Source of the DNA: Pseudomonadota bacterium
GTDB lineage: Bacteria > Myxococcota_A > UBA9042 > GCA-2863065
Direction of reading: 5' to 3'
NCBI GenBank assembly: GCA_005776725.1
Contig: SXOO01000219.1
Span: 1 to 36,899, forward strand
Length of the DNA: 36,899 bases
In this document: positions 1-7,715 of the stretch, in pieces
Layout: every line of letters starts with the position of its first letter
How positions within the stretch are numbered: position 1 is the stretch's first letter
Made by a program: the position numbers and the translations under genes
Notes under the pieces: model-generated
Seen by the model: only the letters and a program-made list of their open reading frames with translations
Database searches by the model: none
What the model was told of the DNA's origin: nothing

Positions 1-518
1 GGCAGCGGGTAGGTGCCCTCCTGCTCGATTGGGTTCTGAGTAGCCACGACCAGGAAGTCGTCGCCCAGCGGGTGAGACGTGCCGTCGAGCGTGACAGCGC
101 GCTCCTGCATCGCCTCGAGCAGCGCGGACTGCGTCTTCGGCGGCGTCCTGTTGATCTCGTCCGCGAGGAGGAAGTCCGTGAAGACCGGCCCGCGGGTGAG
201 CCGGAAGGTGCCGGACTGAAAGTCGAACAGGTTGGTCCCGACCACATCGCCGGGGAGCAGGTCTGGCGTGAACTGGACCCGGCTGAAGCCGAGTCCCAGG
301 ACACGCGCAAAGACTCGCGCCAGCAGCGTTTTTCCGGTCCCTGGGACGCCCTCGATGAGCACGTGACCCCGGCACAACAGCGCGACGAGGAGGGCTTCGA
401 CTACGGCGTCCTGTCCAACGACGACGCGCGCCAGCTGGGCCCTCACGTCGTCAGCGAGCGTCCTCACGCGCTCGAGCGCCGGCTGCTCGCGGGGAGCGTC
501 CTGTGGTTCAGCGGTCAT
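1..518 (-). CDS. MoxR-family AAA+ ATPase (C-terminal part beyond the window)
   Basis: Cytoplasmic AAA+ ATPase of the MoxR family, thought to act as a chaperone that helps assemble or activate partner complexes, often ones containing von Willebrand-type metal-binding domains. The start ATG is at 518 and the frame stays open to base 1, so about 172 residues are visible. Walker A is GVPGTGKT (residues 57-64) and the Walker B-like segment is FLLADEINR, followed by the family-typical run [17 protein letters not shown] and [14 protein letters not shown]. The start overlaps the end of the DUF4350 gene by 11 bases, which suggests translational coupling. MoxR genes usually sit beside DUF58, DUF4129 and DUF4350 genes; the DUF58 partner would be expected past the left edge. 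The family assignment is secure; the substrate is unknown. Confidence 0.95.
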   Translation of the reverse strand, partial: MTAEPQDAPREQPALERVRTLADDVRAQLARVVVGQDAVVEALLVALLCRGHVLIEGVPGTGKTLLARVFARVLGLGFSRVQFTPDLLPGDVVGTNLFDFQSGTFRLTRGPVFTDFLLADEINRTPPKTQSALLEAMQERAVTLDGTSHPLGDDFLVVATQNPIEQEGTYPL

Positions 519-1836
519 GGGTGAGGGACTCCTTCCAGGCATGGATGTTCTGGGCCACTCGGAGCACGTCCTGCTCCGGCACGCCGTTCTTCACCGACTC
601 GTGAAGCGCCTCGAGCCGTCCTTGGGCGCGCCGCTCCGTCAGCTGATCGAAGGCTGCGCGCTCTTCGGCGTCCGCTGCGCCGGTCCCCAGCGCGGGGGCG
701 CGGGTCGACCACGCGGCGGCCGCCCTCTCGGTCGCGAGCCGCAGGTATGCTGCCAGGAGCCCCGGGCCTCGATGGGTTGCCGCGAGCAGCGCCGCAGTGC
801 GCTCGATGAGGGCCACCGAGCCGCGGGCCGTCCGAGGGGGGAGCGGACGAACCGGGCCGAAGCGGCGAGCGCCGGCCCACACCAGAACAGCGGCGACCGC
901 GGCGAGGTGCAGCGGAACCAGCGCCAGCGGCAGCTCTTGGACTCGCTGCCAGAAGCCTGAGGGGCGAGCGTACCCGTGCAGGGTCTCGTCGATGACGATC
1001 GCGTCGGCGTTGAGGTGGTCCAGCACCGCGAGCACCAGCGCCGCGTGGTCGGCGCGTCGTAGGCCGTGGTTGTTCAAGAGATCCGGGTCGCTTATTACGA
1101 TCAGCGGAAACGGCGCCCCCACGTCCAGCGACGCGACGAGCATCTCCCCGCCTTCGCAGACCACGAGCGGCGCGAGGGGCCCCAGCGCTCCATCGGCTGA
1201 GTGCTGGGCCATCGCTCGCGGGTGTGGGAGGTCCACGGAGAATCGGGCCCGGTTTCCGAGGCCTGTGCCGGAGGCGGCGGTGCAGGCCGTCGAATGGAGC
1301 TCTACGCCCAGCCAGCGCGTGGCGGCGTCGAGGTCGTCGTTCGTGAGAGGGGTCACCTCGCGTACCAGGCCACGGGGGCCCGGTGTCGCGACCCACTTCG
1401 GGAGCGCGATGACCACCGGACCCTGCTCGAGCGCCGCCTCCACCACGTCGATGACCCCGCGCGGCCGACCCTCCAGGGACGCCGAGCTCGGCTCGAAGGC
1501 GCCTAGCGGCGGGTCGAGGACCAGAAGGGGCACGGTCGGTCCGGTGAGGCGCTCGGGGGTTCGCCGGGCCACGACGGGTGCCTTCTCGGCGCGCTCGAGG
1601 AGAGCCAACAACGCTGCGTGGCCCACGGCTGACCGCGAGAAGGTGTCGGCGCCTGCCGAAGTGGGAGCCGCGTCGCCCCAGAGGCGGCTCAGCAGCCCTG
1701 CCAGCGTGACGAGGACGAGGCCGATGAGAGCCTGGCCGGCGGGTCGGCGCCAGTGCGGGCGAGTGTCCAGGCCAAGGAGCTCCGCGGCATGCGGCTCGGC
1801 GCCACCGGTTTCGGGAGGGACGCGGCGGGGCGTCAT
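508..1836 (-). CDS. DUF4350-domain membrane protein of the MoxR cluster
   Basis: Membrane protein of about 442 residues. An N-terminal membrane segment (about residues 35-50, [17 protein letters not shown]) is followed by a DUF4350-like region opening with [16 protein letters not shown] and containing the VVIALPKW and [10 protein letters not shown] segments. A second membrane helix lies near residue 310 ([23 protein letters not shown]), and the rest is cytoplasmic and helical. I chose the ATG at 1836 because it forms an ATGA overlap with the stop of the upstream DUF4129 gene; the frame is open 12 codons further upstream without support for an earlier start. The gene overlaps moxR by 11 bases. 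Proteins of this type recur in MoxR/DUF58 clusters and are presumed to belong to the same envelope complex. No catalytic function is known. Confidence 0.85.
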   Translation of the reverse strand: MTPRRVPPETGGAEPHAAELLGLDTRPHWRRPAGQALIGLVLVTLAGLLSRLWGDAAPTSAGADTFSRSAVGHAALLALLERAEKAPVVARRTPERLTGPTVPLLVLDPPLGAFEPSSASLEGRPRGVIDVVEAALEQGPVVIALPKWVATPGPRGLVREVTPLTNDDLDAATRWLGVELHSTACTAASGTGLGNRARFSVDLPHPRAMAQHSADGALGPLAPLVVCEGGEMLVASLDVGAPFPLIVISDPDLLNNHGLRRADHAALVLAVLDHLNADAIVIDETLHGYARPSGFWQRVQELPLALVPLHLAAVAAVLVWAGARRFGPVRPLPPRTARGSVALIERTAALLAATHRGPGLLAAYLRLATERAAAAWSTRAPALGTGAADAEERAAFDQLTERRAQGRLEALHESVKNGVPEQDVLRVAQNIHAWKESLTHDR

Positions 1837-2417
1837 GTGGCCACGCCGAGGCGCGCTGCTGCGCGGCGGCACTCGTCGAGGGTTCCTTCAGAGAGCGGTG
1901 CCAGCGCAAACCTCACGCGCTCTGCCTCGCCGATGAGGAACGCCAGCGCCTCGTAGCTCGCAGGCTCGAGCGACAGCTCCCGCAGCGCCTCGCGGTTGGT
2001 GCGCGCGCGCGGCAGGGGGCGCTGCGCGGCTGCGTAGAGATGCGCGAGCGACGCTTGCACGAGCTGGAGCAGCGCCTCTGGGGCGCCCAGTGTCGCTACG
2101 GCCTCCGCCAAGTCAGAGGGCCTTGCTGCGACCGGTTTCGGCGCCGCCGGGACCGGGGGCGCGCCCCTCCTTCGCAGTCTGCTGAGCCCCACAATGACCA
2201 GCGCGAGAGCGGCGGTCCCGAGCAGCCCCCAGAAGAGCAACGCGGCGAGATCCGGGGTGGAGTGGGTGGTTAGGGTGGGGGCGTCCCAACCCGTCCGTGT
2301 GCGGCTGGCAGCCGGCTCGGCTGGCGCGTCTGTGCCAGAGGGGAGCTCGGTCTGGTAGGTCGTCTCTGCGTAGACCGCCTCGACGACCTCCTTCGCTGTG
2401 GCGCCGTTCGCGCTCAC
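1833..2417 (-). CDS. DUF4129-domain membrane protein
   Basis: A 194-residue protein with a polar N-terminal stretch of about 55 residues, one membrane helix (LAALLFWGLLGTAALALVIVGL), and a C-terminal cytoplasmic helical domain with the motif LYAAAQRPLPRARTNREALREL, which matches the DUF4129 family. DUF4129 domains are commonly fused to transglutaminase-like proteins or sit next to MoxR, DUF58 and DUF4350, as here. The start is a GTG at 2417 with a weak ribosome-binding site, so the exact N-terminus is uncertain. The stop overlaps the next start as ATGA (1833-1836). It is probably a subunit of a MoxR-dependent envelope system; its biochemical role is unknown. Confidence 0.8.
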   Translation of the reverse strand: MSANGATAKEVVEAVYAETTYQTELPSGTDAPAEPAASRTRTGWDAPTLTTHSTPDLAALLFWGLLGTAALALVIVGLSRLRRRGAPPVPAAPKPVAARPSDLAEAVATLGAPEALLQLVQASLAHLYAAAQRPLPRARTNREALRELSLEPASYEALAFLIGEAERVRFALAPLSEGTLDECRRAAARLGVAT

Positions 2418-2448
2418 GGGCGGTGGCGGCGATCGGCGGAGCGACCGG

Positions 2449-3165
2449 TCAATCGAAGACCTTGGCGAGGCTGGCCGCGTCGAGGCCCTCCTTCCGCGTA
2501 CGGAGCAGGTGATACACGACGACGTTGAGGCAAGACGTGAGGCTGCCCCACATGGCGGCGAAGACCACCGTGGCCATCATGGAGACTCGGATCCCGTCCA
2601 CGGAGGTGGGCTCCAGCACCTTCTGGACGACGATGCTCGCGATATTCAGCGCGAACAGCGCGGCGAAGATCGCGCCCCGACTGCCCTGGGTGAGCTGGGC
2701 GCTTCGTTTGAGCGCGGCCACAGCGCCGGTCCCCTCGGCCAGGCGCACCGGGACGGCCGCGCTGAACATCATGGCGATGATGATGCCCGGGATGACGAAG
2801 GCCACGAGGCCCAGACCGACGCAGAGACCAGCCAGCAGGGCCGTGGTGAACACCTTCCCCATGGAGGCGAAGCCGCGTCTCAGGACGTCGGAGGTGGACG
2901 TGGGCTGCGCGTTGAGCGTTTGGAGTCCGGCCCAGGTCGCGATGGCCTGGTTGAAGAAGGTGGCCACGGCACCGAGCAAAGTGGCGATCGCGGTGAACAT
3001 GAGGAGCCCCTCCTCGGTCCCAAACGTCGCGATTGGGTCCTCCGTGGCGAGCCACGTGTGTATCAACGACGGCGTGTATGTGAGGAAGCTGAGCACGACG
3101 AGCGCCGTTGCGTTTCGGCTCCAGACCAGGAACGTCGCCTTGAGAACCTCGGACGGAGTGATCAC
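2449..3165 (-). CDS. Polytopic membrane protein, first visible gene of the MoxR cluster
   Basis: A 238-residue integral membrane protein with about six hydrophobic segments (for example NATALVVLSFLTYTPSLI, MFTAIATLLGAVATFF, LLAGLCVGLGLVAFVIPGII and AAMWGSLTSCLNVVVYHLL). The PGIIIAMMFSAAVPV segment followed by a helical stretch resembles the membrane domain seen in YciC/glycerophosphodiesterase-associated families that accompany MoxR clusters, but I cannot assign a family firmly. The start is a GTG at 3165. A 31-base gap separates it from the DUF4129 gene on the same strand, consistent with one operon. A 69-base gap lies upstream. Confidence 0.75.
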   Translation of the reverse strand: MITPSEVLKATFLVWSRNATALVVLSFLTYTPSLIHTWLATEDPIATFGTEEGLLMFTAIATLLGAVATFFNQAIATWAGLQTLNAQPTSTSDVLRRGFASMGKVFTTALLAGLCVGLGLVAFVIPGIIIAMMFSAAVPVRLAEGTGAVAALKRSAQLTQGSRGAIFAALFALNIASIVVQKVLEPTSVDGIRVSMMATVVFAAMWGSLTSCLNVVVYHLLRTRKEGLDAASLAKVFD

Positions 3166-3234
3166 GGCTGACTCGCTCTCGCTGACAAAGGGTTGATAGG
3201 ACCACGGTGCATGAATGAGCTTCGCTTCGCGACT

Positions 3235-3822
3235 TTAGGCAGGCCGTTTGAGAACGAGCGTACGCGCAGCCTCGAGCTCCCGGAACAACGACGGATCCGG
3301 CCCGAGGACCAGGACGGCTGTGCTCTCGTCCAGCTCCGAGAGGCGCTCGGATGGGCGGGCGGCCACCAGCGCGCCGCTCTTCAGCCTCTCCATGATGTAG
3401 CTCCGCAGCTCACCGCTCAGGTCGACCATCATGACCGCGGCGCGCACCGGGCGCGAAGACGCCGGTACCGCCTCCGGCTCTGGCGAAGGCTCGGCTTGGC
3501 TGACCACCTCTGAAATGGCGCCCTGATGGTCGCCGACTCGCAGGGTCACCCACGTGAGTCCATCCGGTATGCTTCGCGTAAACGCGGCGTCCTCGCCCGA
3601 GAGCGCGCGGGCTGCCGCTTCCTCCCGGGCGTCGGTGAGCGTGGTGTCCGGGGGCTCCAGAAGCTGAAGCGCGCCAACCACGGCCACCAGCTCCGGGTCG
3701 AGGAAGACGTGTCCGCCGGGTACGGCGAGTCCGAGCGCGCTCGCGGGTGCTTGGCCCTTGGCCTCTACGGAGACCGGCACTCCGAGGAGCGAGGACCAAT
3801 GGCGGGCGAGGGCTATGAGCAC
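3235..3822 (-). CDS. Protein of unknown function, coupled to the ATL gene
   Basis: A soluble 195-residue protein that I do not recognise. The N-terminal 110 residues look like a compact alpha/beta domain (MLIALARHWSSLLGVPVSVE). A Pro/Glu/Ser-rich linker (EPSPEPEAVPASS) leads to a C-terminal domain of about 75 residues with beta strands (AAVMMVDLSGELRSYIMERL, TAVLVLGPDPSLFREL). There is no signal peptide and no membrane helix. The ATG at 3822 overlaps the end of the ATL gene by 10 bases, so the pair is likely co-translated. The two-domain layout with a flexible linker could suit a signalling or adaptor protein, but that is speculation. Confidence 0.7.
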   Translation of the reverse strand: MLIALARHWSSLLGVPVSVEAKGQAPASALGLAVPGGHVFLDPELVAVVGALQLLEPPDTTLTDAREEAAARALSGEDAAFTRSIPDGLTWVTLRVGDHQGAISEVVSQAEPSPEPEAVPASSRPVRAAVMMVDLSGELRSYIMERLKSGALVAARPSERLSELDESTAVLVLGPDPSLFRELEAARTLVLKRPA

Positions 3823-4142
3823 GGCCCCATCTTGGGGTGGGCACGGCTACGCGTCCAGCCGGAGAGCCGTCCGCCGTCGAAGCGGTGGCCCTCGGTCTCG
3901 AGGCGGGCTCGCTGCTCCGCCTGATGGACTGGATCCCCGCTGAGCTCGCCTCGCGAGTTGAGCACACGGTGCCATGGCAAGCCGGGACTGCAGCGCGCCA
4001 TCGCCCAGCCCACCTGACGGGCGGAGCGCGGAGCGCCGATCGCCGCGGCCACCTCGCCATAACTCACCACGGCACCCTCTGGGAGGGCGCGCACCACGGC
4101 CTCTACGCGCTCCTGGAACGGCGTCGAGGTGGCGCCGCTCAC
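3813..4142 (-). CDS. Alkyltransferase-like (ATL) DNA-binding protein
   Basis: A 109-residue homologue of the DNA-binding half of O6-methylguanine-DNA methyltransferase. Visible landmarks are the helix-turn-helix segment SYGEVAAAIGAPRSARQVGWAM, which carries the Arg used to flip the damaged base, and the active-site loop PWHRV, where tryptophan replaces the alkyl-accepting cysteine of PCHRV. That substitution is the defining mark of ATL proteins, which bind O6-alkylguanine without repairing it and pass the lesion to nucleotide excision repair. The GTG at 4142 was chosen because it overlaps the stop of the upstream hydroxylase gene as GTGA (4139-4142). The frame runs further upstream only inside that gene. 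The setting among membrane-lipid genes is unusual. Confidence 0.9.
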   Translation of the reverse strand: MSGATSTPFQERVEAVVRALPEGAVVSYGEVAAAIGAPRSARQVGWAMARCSPGLPWHRVLNSRGELSGDPVHQAEQRARLETEGHRFDGGRLSGWTRSRAHPKMGPCS

Positions 4143-4681
4143 GCGCGAAGCGTGTAGCTGGGGCGCCAGTCGGGGTGGACCTCGCCCTCCGGTGTGAGGA
4201 GCCACCGCATCGCGTGTTTTCGGGGCACTGCGATGGTGTGGGGTGCGAGGCGTGTGCGGAACACGAGATCCCAGAGGGGTGACGTGACCCCGTGGTTCAT
4301 GCGGGCGTCAGTGAAGTGGTGAGCGAAGTGGTGGGCGCGTGCCCAGCGTCCGTACGCGGACGCAGGGGCGGCCACGTGGAGGGTGCGGTGGACGGCCTCG
4401 TACACGAGGTACATCCCCACGAGCCCCACCGTGTAGGCGGCGCCGACCCACGGGCCCAACCACGGGACCGTAGCGAGGAGCGCGAGGCCAGCGGTGGCGA
4501 GTGCCGCCGCGACCTTCTGCCCGTTCGGGGTGAAGTAGCCGAACACGGCGTGGTGGCGCAGGTGCTCGCGGGAGAAGTGGATCTTGCCCTTGAGCGCATG
4601 CCCGGCCCAACGGTGAAGGACGTACTCGAGGAGGGTCCACGTGAGCGCACCCGCGGTGAACGCTGCGATGACGGCGATCAT
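4139..4681 (-). CDS. Fatty acid hydroxylase-superfamily membrane protein
   Basis: A 180-residue integral membrane protein with the clustered histidines of the di-iron fatty acid hydroxylase/sterol desaturase superfamily: HRWAGH near residue 23, REHLRHH near residue 38, VHRTLH near residue 98 and HHFAHHF near residue 117, plus a later MNHG. Between them lie hydrophobic hairpins (AALATAGLALLATVPWLG, AYTVGLVGMYLVYEAV). Members hydroxylate or desaturate lipids at the membrane, using O2 and a reductase; candidate substrates include fatty acids, sphingolipid-like lipids and carotenoids, and the sequence does not decide between them. The start ATG at 4681 overlaps the esterase stop as ATGA (4678-4681). 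The stop overlaps the ATL start as GTGA. Confidence 0.88.
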   Translation of the reverse strand: MIAVIAAFTAGALTWTLLEYVLHRWAGHALKGKIHFSREHLRHHAVFGYFTPNGQKVAAALATAGLALLATVPWLGPWVGAAYTVGLVGMYLVYEAVHRTLHVAAPASAYGRWARAHHFAHHFTDARMNHGVTSPLWDLVFRTRLAPHTIAVPRKHAMRWLLTPEGEVHPDWRPSYTLRA

Positions 4682-5502
4682 GGGGCCTCCAGAAAGCGGC
4701 AGACGGCCTCGAGGCCCGCGCGTGTGTCGGCAGTTACGTGGTTGAAATAGCCATGGGGAGCGCCGGGGACCACGACCAGCTCCGAGTGCAGGCCACCCGC
4801 GATGCGCCGTTCGGAGAGCGCGACCGCCTGCCCCACCGGGACCAGGGCGTCGTCCGTTCCGTGGAGCAAGAGGGCGCGGGCCTCCACCCTGTGGGCGTTC
4901 GGAGAGCGCCGCGCCCACGTGGCCACATCGGCGGTCTCGCAAAGGAGGCGGGGCAACAGGCGCGCCAGGCGGCCGCTGAGGCACGTGAAGTCCCAGAGCC
5001 CGTAGGCGCCCACCACACGCTCCACTTCTGGCACCTGGGCCGCGCCGAGCAGGGTGAGGCTGGCACCGGCGCTGAGGCCCAGGGCGTAGAGCGGCACGCC
5101 CGGGACGTGGGCGGCACGGAGGCCAGCGACTACGTCGGCCACGGCCTCGGTCAGTCGGCCTCCGCGGAAGATCAGGCGGTAGTCGAGCGAGACACAGCGA
5201 AAACCGCGCGCGGTGAGCTCCGTGCAGAAGTACCGGGCGGGCTTCATCCGGCGGTCGCCGATGAGGAAGGCGCCGCCGTGGACCACAACTACCGTGCCCC
5301 GGACCGCGCTGGGAACGCCCGTCGCTGATTCAGGTGGGCTCGGGAGGTAGACATCGGCGACCAGGTGCGGGGCGACTCGCAGCTCGGACGTCCACTGCAG
5401 CGGTTCGAACTCTGGCGGCGAGCGCACGGAACGAAGCGCGTGCCAGAGCGCGCCGAGGCCCGGGCCGTTGGCCGGAGCCCGCACCGTGGGCACCTCGGTC
5501 AT
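4678..5502 (-). CDS. Alpha/beta hydrolase (esterase/lipase type)
   Basis: A 274-residue alpha/beta-hydrolase fold enzyme without a signal peptide. It has the HGGAF oxyanion-hole motif of the hormone-sensitive-lipase/carboxylesterase branch, the nucleophile elbow GLSAG, a candidate acid in LLLHGTDDALVPVG, and the catalytic histidine in PGAPHGYFNH. The sequence RYFCTELTARGFRCVSLDYRL, following the oxyanion motif, is typical of the family. The start ATG at 5502 overlaps the stop of the upstream lipoprotein as ATGA (5499-5502), and its own stop overlaps the hydroxylase start in the same way. It probably hydrolyses a carboxyl ester; pairing with a lipid hydroxylase suggests a lipid substrate, which is inference. 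Confidence 0.9.
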   Translation of the reverse strand: MTEVPTVRAPANGPGLGALWHALRSVRSPPEFEPLQWTSELRVAPHLVADVYLPSPPESATGVPSAVRGTVVVVHGGAFLIGDRRMKPARYFCTELTARGFRCVSLDYRLIFRGGRLTEAVADVVAGLRAAHVPGVPLYALGLSAGASLTLLGAAQVPEVERVVGAYGLWDFTCLSGRLARLLPRLLCETADVATWARRSPNAHRVEARALLLHGTDDALVPVGQAVALSERRIAGGLHSELVVVPGAPHGYFNHVTADTRAGLEAVCRFLEAP

Positions 5503-6584
5503 TCCGTCTGACCACAGAAAGGCGCGCCCGGGAAGCCCTCGGGCGGGTTGCACTGCACGGTCACGCCGCCGCAGAGATCTCCACAGAGGCGCGGGATGTT
5601 CTCCGGGATCTTCTCGCCGTGGAGCTGGGTCATGGCGAAGGGGGCGTTGCCCGCGGGGTAGTCGAACGGCTCGCCGGCGTCCAGGGTGAGCTTCTCGAAC
5701 GAGATCGTGCCCTCGATGCGATCTTCGCCGGTGGTGGGGTGCTCCACGATGGCGCCCGTGACCCGCACCCCGGACAGTGAGATGCCGATGCCCGCGAGGT
5801 CGATGAAGATGTCGAAGGGCTCGGTGGCGACGAACCGCGCGTCGCCGTCCTTGGTCACGCGGCCCACCGGGAAGACTGCGAAGCCCTTCCCGGTGACGTC
5901 GACGTGGAGCTCGTCGGGGTTGCTGGTGTTCTTCGCGAAGCCCGCCTTGGCGATGCCCTTGCCGCCGGCCCACGCAAACCGACCGTCATCCATGGCCTCC
6001 GCTTCGAAATACATCTGCAGCGTGACCGGGAGGGGATCCTCGATCGGGGCCACCAGGAGATAGACCCCGTCCGTGAACTCGACGGGCTCGGCTGGGCCGT
6101 CGGTTCCGTCGGTGCCGTCGGTGCCGTCCGGGATGGCCGGCGCGAACTGGAAGTCGAAGTAGTACGGGATCCCGGCCGCCTTCCCGCCCCGATCCTGGAG
6201 GCCCGAGAGCACCTCGAGCTGCCAGGGCACCTTCGCAGCGGCGAACTCCGGGCCGCTGAGCTCCAGGGTGGCCGACAAACCATCATCGGCCAGCGCAAAC
6301 GTGGCCACCTTCGGACACGACGACCCCTCCGTGGCGACTCCGCAGGTGTCGACCGTGGGGGTGAGGCCCGGCCGATGCTCGTTCTCGACCGTGCGATCCT
6401 CGGGCGCCGCAGACCACACTCGCACCCTCAGGCTGTCTGCCGCGACGGGCTCTGAGAAAGCCAGCTGCAGCGAGGCCCCGACCTCGTACGTCCCGCCACT
6501 GGGGAGGGCGAGCTCGGCCTCGGGCGGGGCGTCATACGTGGCGCAGCCGAACGTGGTGGCAGTCAGGAAGATGGCGAGCCGCAT
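5499..6584 (-). CDS. Predicted lipoprotein with Ig-like N-terminal region and DGT linker
   Basis: A 361-residue exported protein. The N-terminus MRLAIFLTATTFGCATYD has a short hydrophobic core and a cysteine at residue 14. The lipobox is imperfect (TFGC) but lipoprotein processing is likely. Residues 25-140 resemble a bacterial Ig-like fold that begins LPSGGTYEVGASLQLAFSEP. A repeat linker with DGTDGTDGTDG (about residues 155-165) leads to a C-terminal beta-rich domain (FTDGVYLLVAP to the end) with four late cysteines (LCGDLCGGVTVQC, FCGQ). A good ribosome-binding site (GGAGG) precedes the ATG at 6584. No enzymatic motif was seen. A similar linker occurs in two other lipoproteins in the window. 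Confidence 0.8.
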   Translation of the reverse strand: MRLAIFLTATTFGCATYDAPPEAELALPSGGTYEVGASLQLAFSEPVAADSLRVRVWSAAPEDRTVENEHRPGLTPTVDTCGVATEGSSCPKVATFALADDGLSATLELSGPEFAAAKVPWQLEVLSGLQDRGGKAAGIPYYFDFQFAPAIPDGTDGTDGTDGPAEPVEFTDGVYLLVAPIEDPLPVTLQMYFEAEAMDDGRFAWAGGKGIAKAGFAKNTSNPDELHVDVTGKGFAVFPVGRVTKDGDARFVATEPFDIFIDLAGIGISLSGVRVTGAIVEHPTTGEDRIEGTISFEKLTLDAGEPFDYPAGNAPFAMTQLHGEKIPENIPRLCGDLCGGVTVQCNPPEGFPGAPFCGQTE

Positions 6585-6683
6585 CAGGACCTCCGAGGGA
6601 GAGCTTCTGCTAATTTGATACTGAGTTCCATAATTTTCGACGCGTCGGCCAGCGCCCCCGGAGGTGGGTTCCCGGCTGGGGGC

Positions 6684-7157
6684 TCAGGCGAACAAACGCG
6701 TCCACCACGCCGTGAGCATAGGCCAGATGCTGTCCCCGAGCCACGCCAGGAGGGCGAAGCGCGCGACCCGGAGCGGGGCGCAGATCGCCAGCAGCCGCCC
6801 GAGGGACATCCCGAAGCTCTTGGCGAGGATGGCCATGGGGAGGACCGGAGGGACACCGAAGAACCCTGCGGTGACCGTGGCCAGCTGGAAGGTCTCGCGC
6901 GCCCGGGTGTACCGCACGCGGAGCCAGTCGATCTGGCGGTGCATCCTGGGCCAACGCTGCACGGCGGCCCAGCCGACCTTGTACAGCACGGTGTAGGCGC
7001 CGCACTGACCCACCGCGCAAGCGCAGCCCACGACCCACGGGGAGACACCCCGGCCGCCATAAACGATCGCCATCGCCTCCGTGGAGAGCAGAGGCATGAA
7101 CGGGCTGACCACCGGGCCGACGAACGCGATACCGATGAGGACGACGAAATCGAGCAC
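6684..7157 (-). CDS. YqaA/DedA-like (SNARE-associated/VTT) membrane protein
   Basis: A 157-residue polytopic membrane protein with four to five hydrophobic segments. The order resembles the small YqaA branch of the DedA/VTT family: an N-terminal re-entrant-like stretch (VVSPFMPLLSTEAMAIVYGGRG), a Gly-rich helix (VGCACAVGQCGAYTVLYKVG), a polar loop with many Arg, and the characteristic GFFGVPPVLPMAILAKSFGM segment. Members are thought to scramble or transport lipid carriers or phospholipids and to support envelope integrity. A 99-base gap follows on the downstream side, before the lipoprotein gene, and a 39-base gap separates it from the GtrA-like gene upstream. Confidence 0.75.
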   Translation of the reverse strand: MLDFVVLIGIAFVGPVVSPFMPLLSTEAMAIVYGGRGVSPWVVGCACAVGQCGAYTVLYKVGWAAVQRWPRMHRQIDWLRVRYTRARETFQLATVTAGFFGVPPVLPMAILAKSFGMSLGRLLAICAPLRVARFALLAWLGDSIWPMLTAWWTRLFA

Positions 7158-7196
7158 GGCGCTCCGGTCAGCCGGGGGGAGCGCGAGTGTTCCACG

Positions 7197-7598
7197 TCAG
7201 CTCGGGCGCGGAAAGACCCAACGCGTGAGGAGCGGCCGAGTGAAGGTCGCAAAGACGAATGCCGCGGTGGCCACGTGAAGCACACGGGCATCCACCTCCA
7301 GTAGCGCCACCGCCAGCGCGAACAGGAACGTCGCGAGGCTCACCGCGGAGAACAAGGTGATGGCGAAGCGCCGAAACTGCGGGCCGCGGGGCCCGCGCTG
7401 CCGGAAGACCCAGCGCCGGTTGACGACGTAGCCCACGCAGCTGCCGGTGAGTCCGATGAGCCAACGCGCCGCCACGAGCCACCAGCCGCTGAGCACCGTA
7501 GCGCACGCGGCGAGCGCGGCGAGCTCGGTGGTCGACGTGGCGAGGCTCGTGAGGGCGGCGCGCCGACCGCAACCGTGGGTGCGCGGTGAGGTGGTCAT
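7197..7598 (-). CDS. GtrA-like membrane protein
   Basis: A 133-residue protein with four predicted membrane helices and the family signature VNRRWVF between helices two and three, as in the GtrA/DPMS family associated with flipping or handling polyprenyl-phosphate-linked sugars. I chose the ATG at 7598 over one ten codons upstream because GGGGAAG lies at the right distance in front of it. It is the first gene of the minus-strand run; the divergent hydrolase lipoprotein starts at 7716, so the 117 bases between must hold two promoters. With the YqaA-like protein it makes a pair of probable lipid-carrier membrane proteins. Confidence 0.82.
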   Translation of the reverse strand: MTTSPRTHGCGRRAALTSLATSTTELAALAACATVLSGWWLVAARWLIGLTGSCVGYVVNRRWVFRQRGPRGPQFRRFAITLFSAVSLATFLFALAVALLEVDARVLHVATAAFVFATFTRPLLTRWVFPRPS

Positions 7599-7715
7599 GC
7601 GAGCTTCCCCGAGCATCGGATATGCCAACCCGTCCCGCCGTAGAATCCGCTGGTTACGGTTCGGCGTGTACGACGGTGCCCAACGCGGGAGCGAAACCGG
7701 CTACGCTCCGACGCC

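Noticed and set aside
797..1936. A long plus-strand frame opposite DUF4350
   Set aside because: It is a Ser/Arg/Ala-rich shadow. The opposite strand has a coherent membrane protein in a known cluster.
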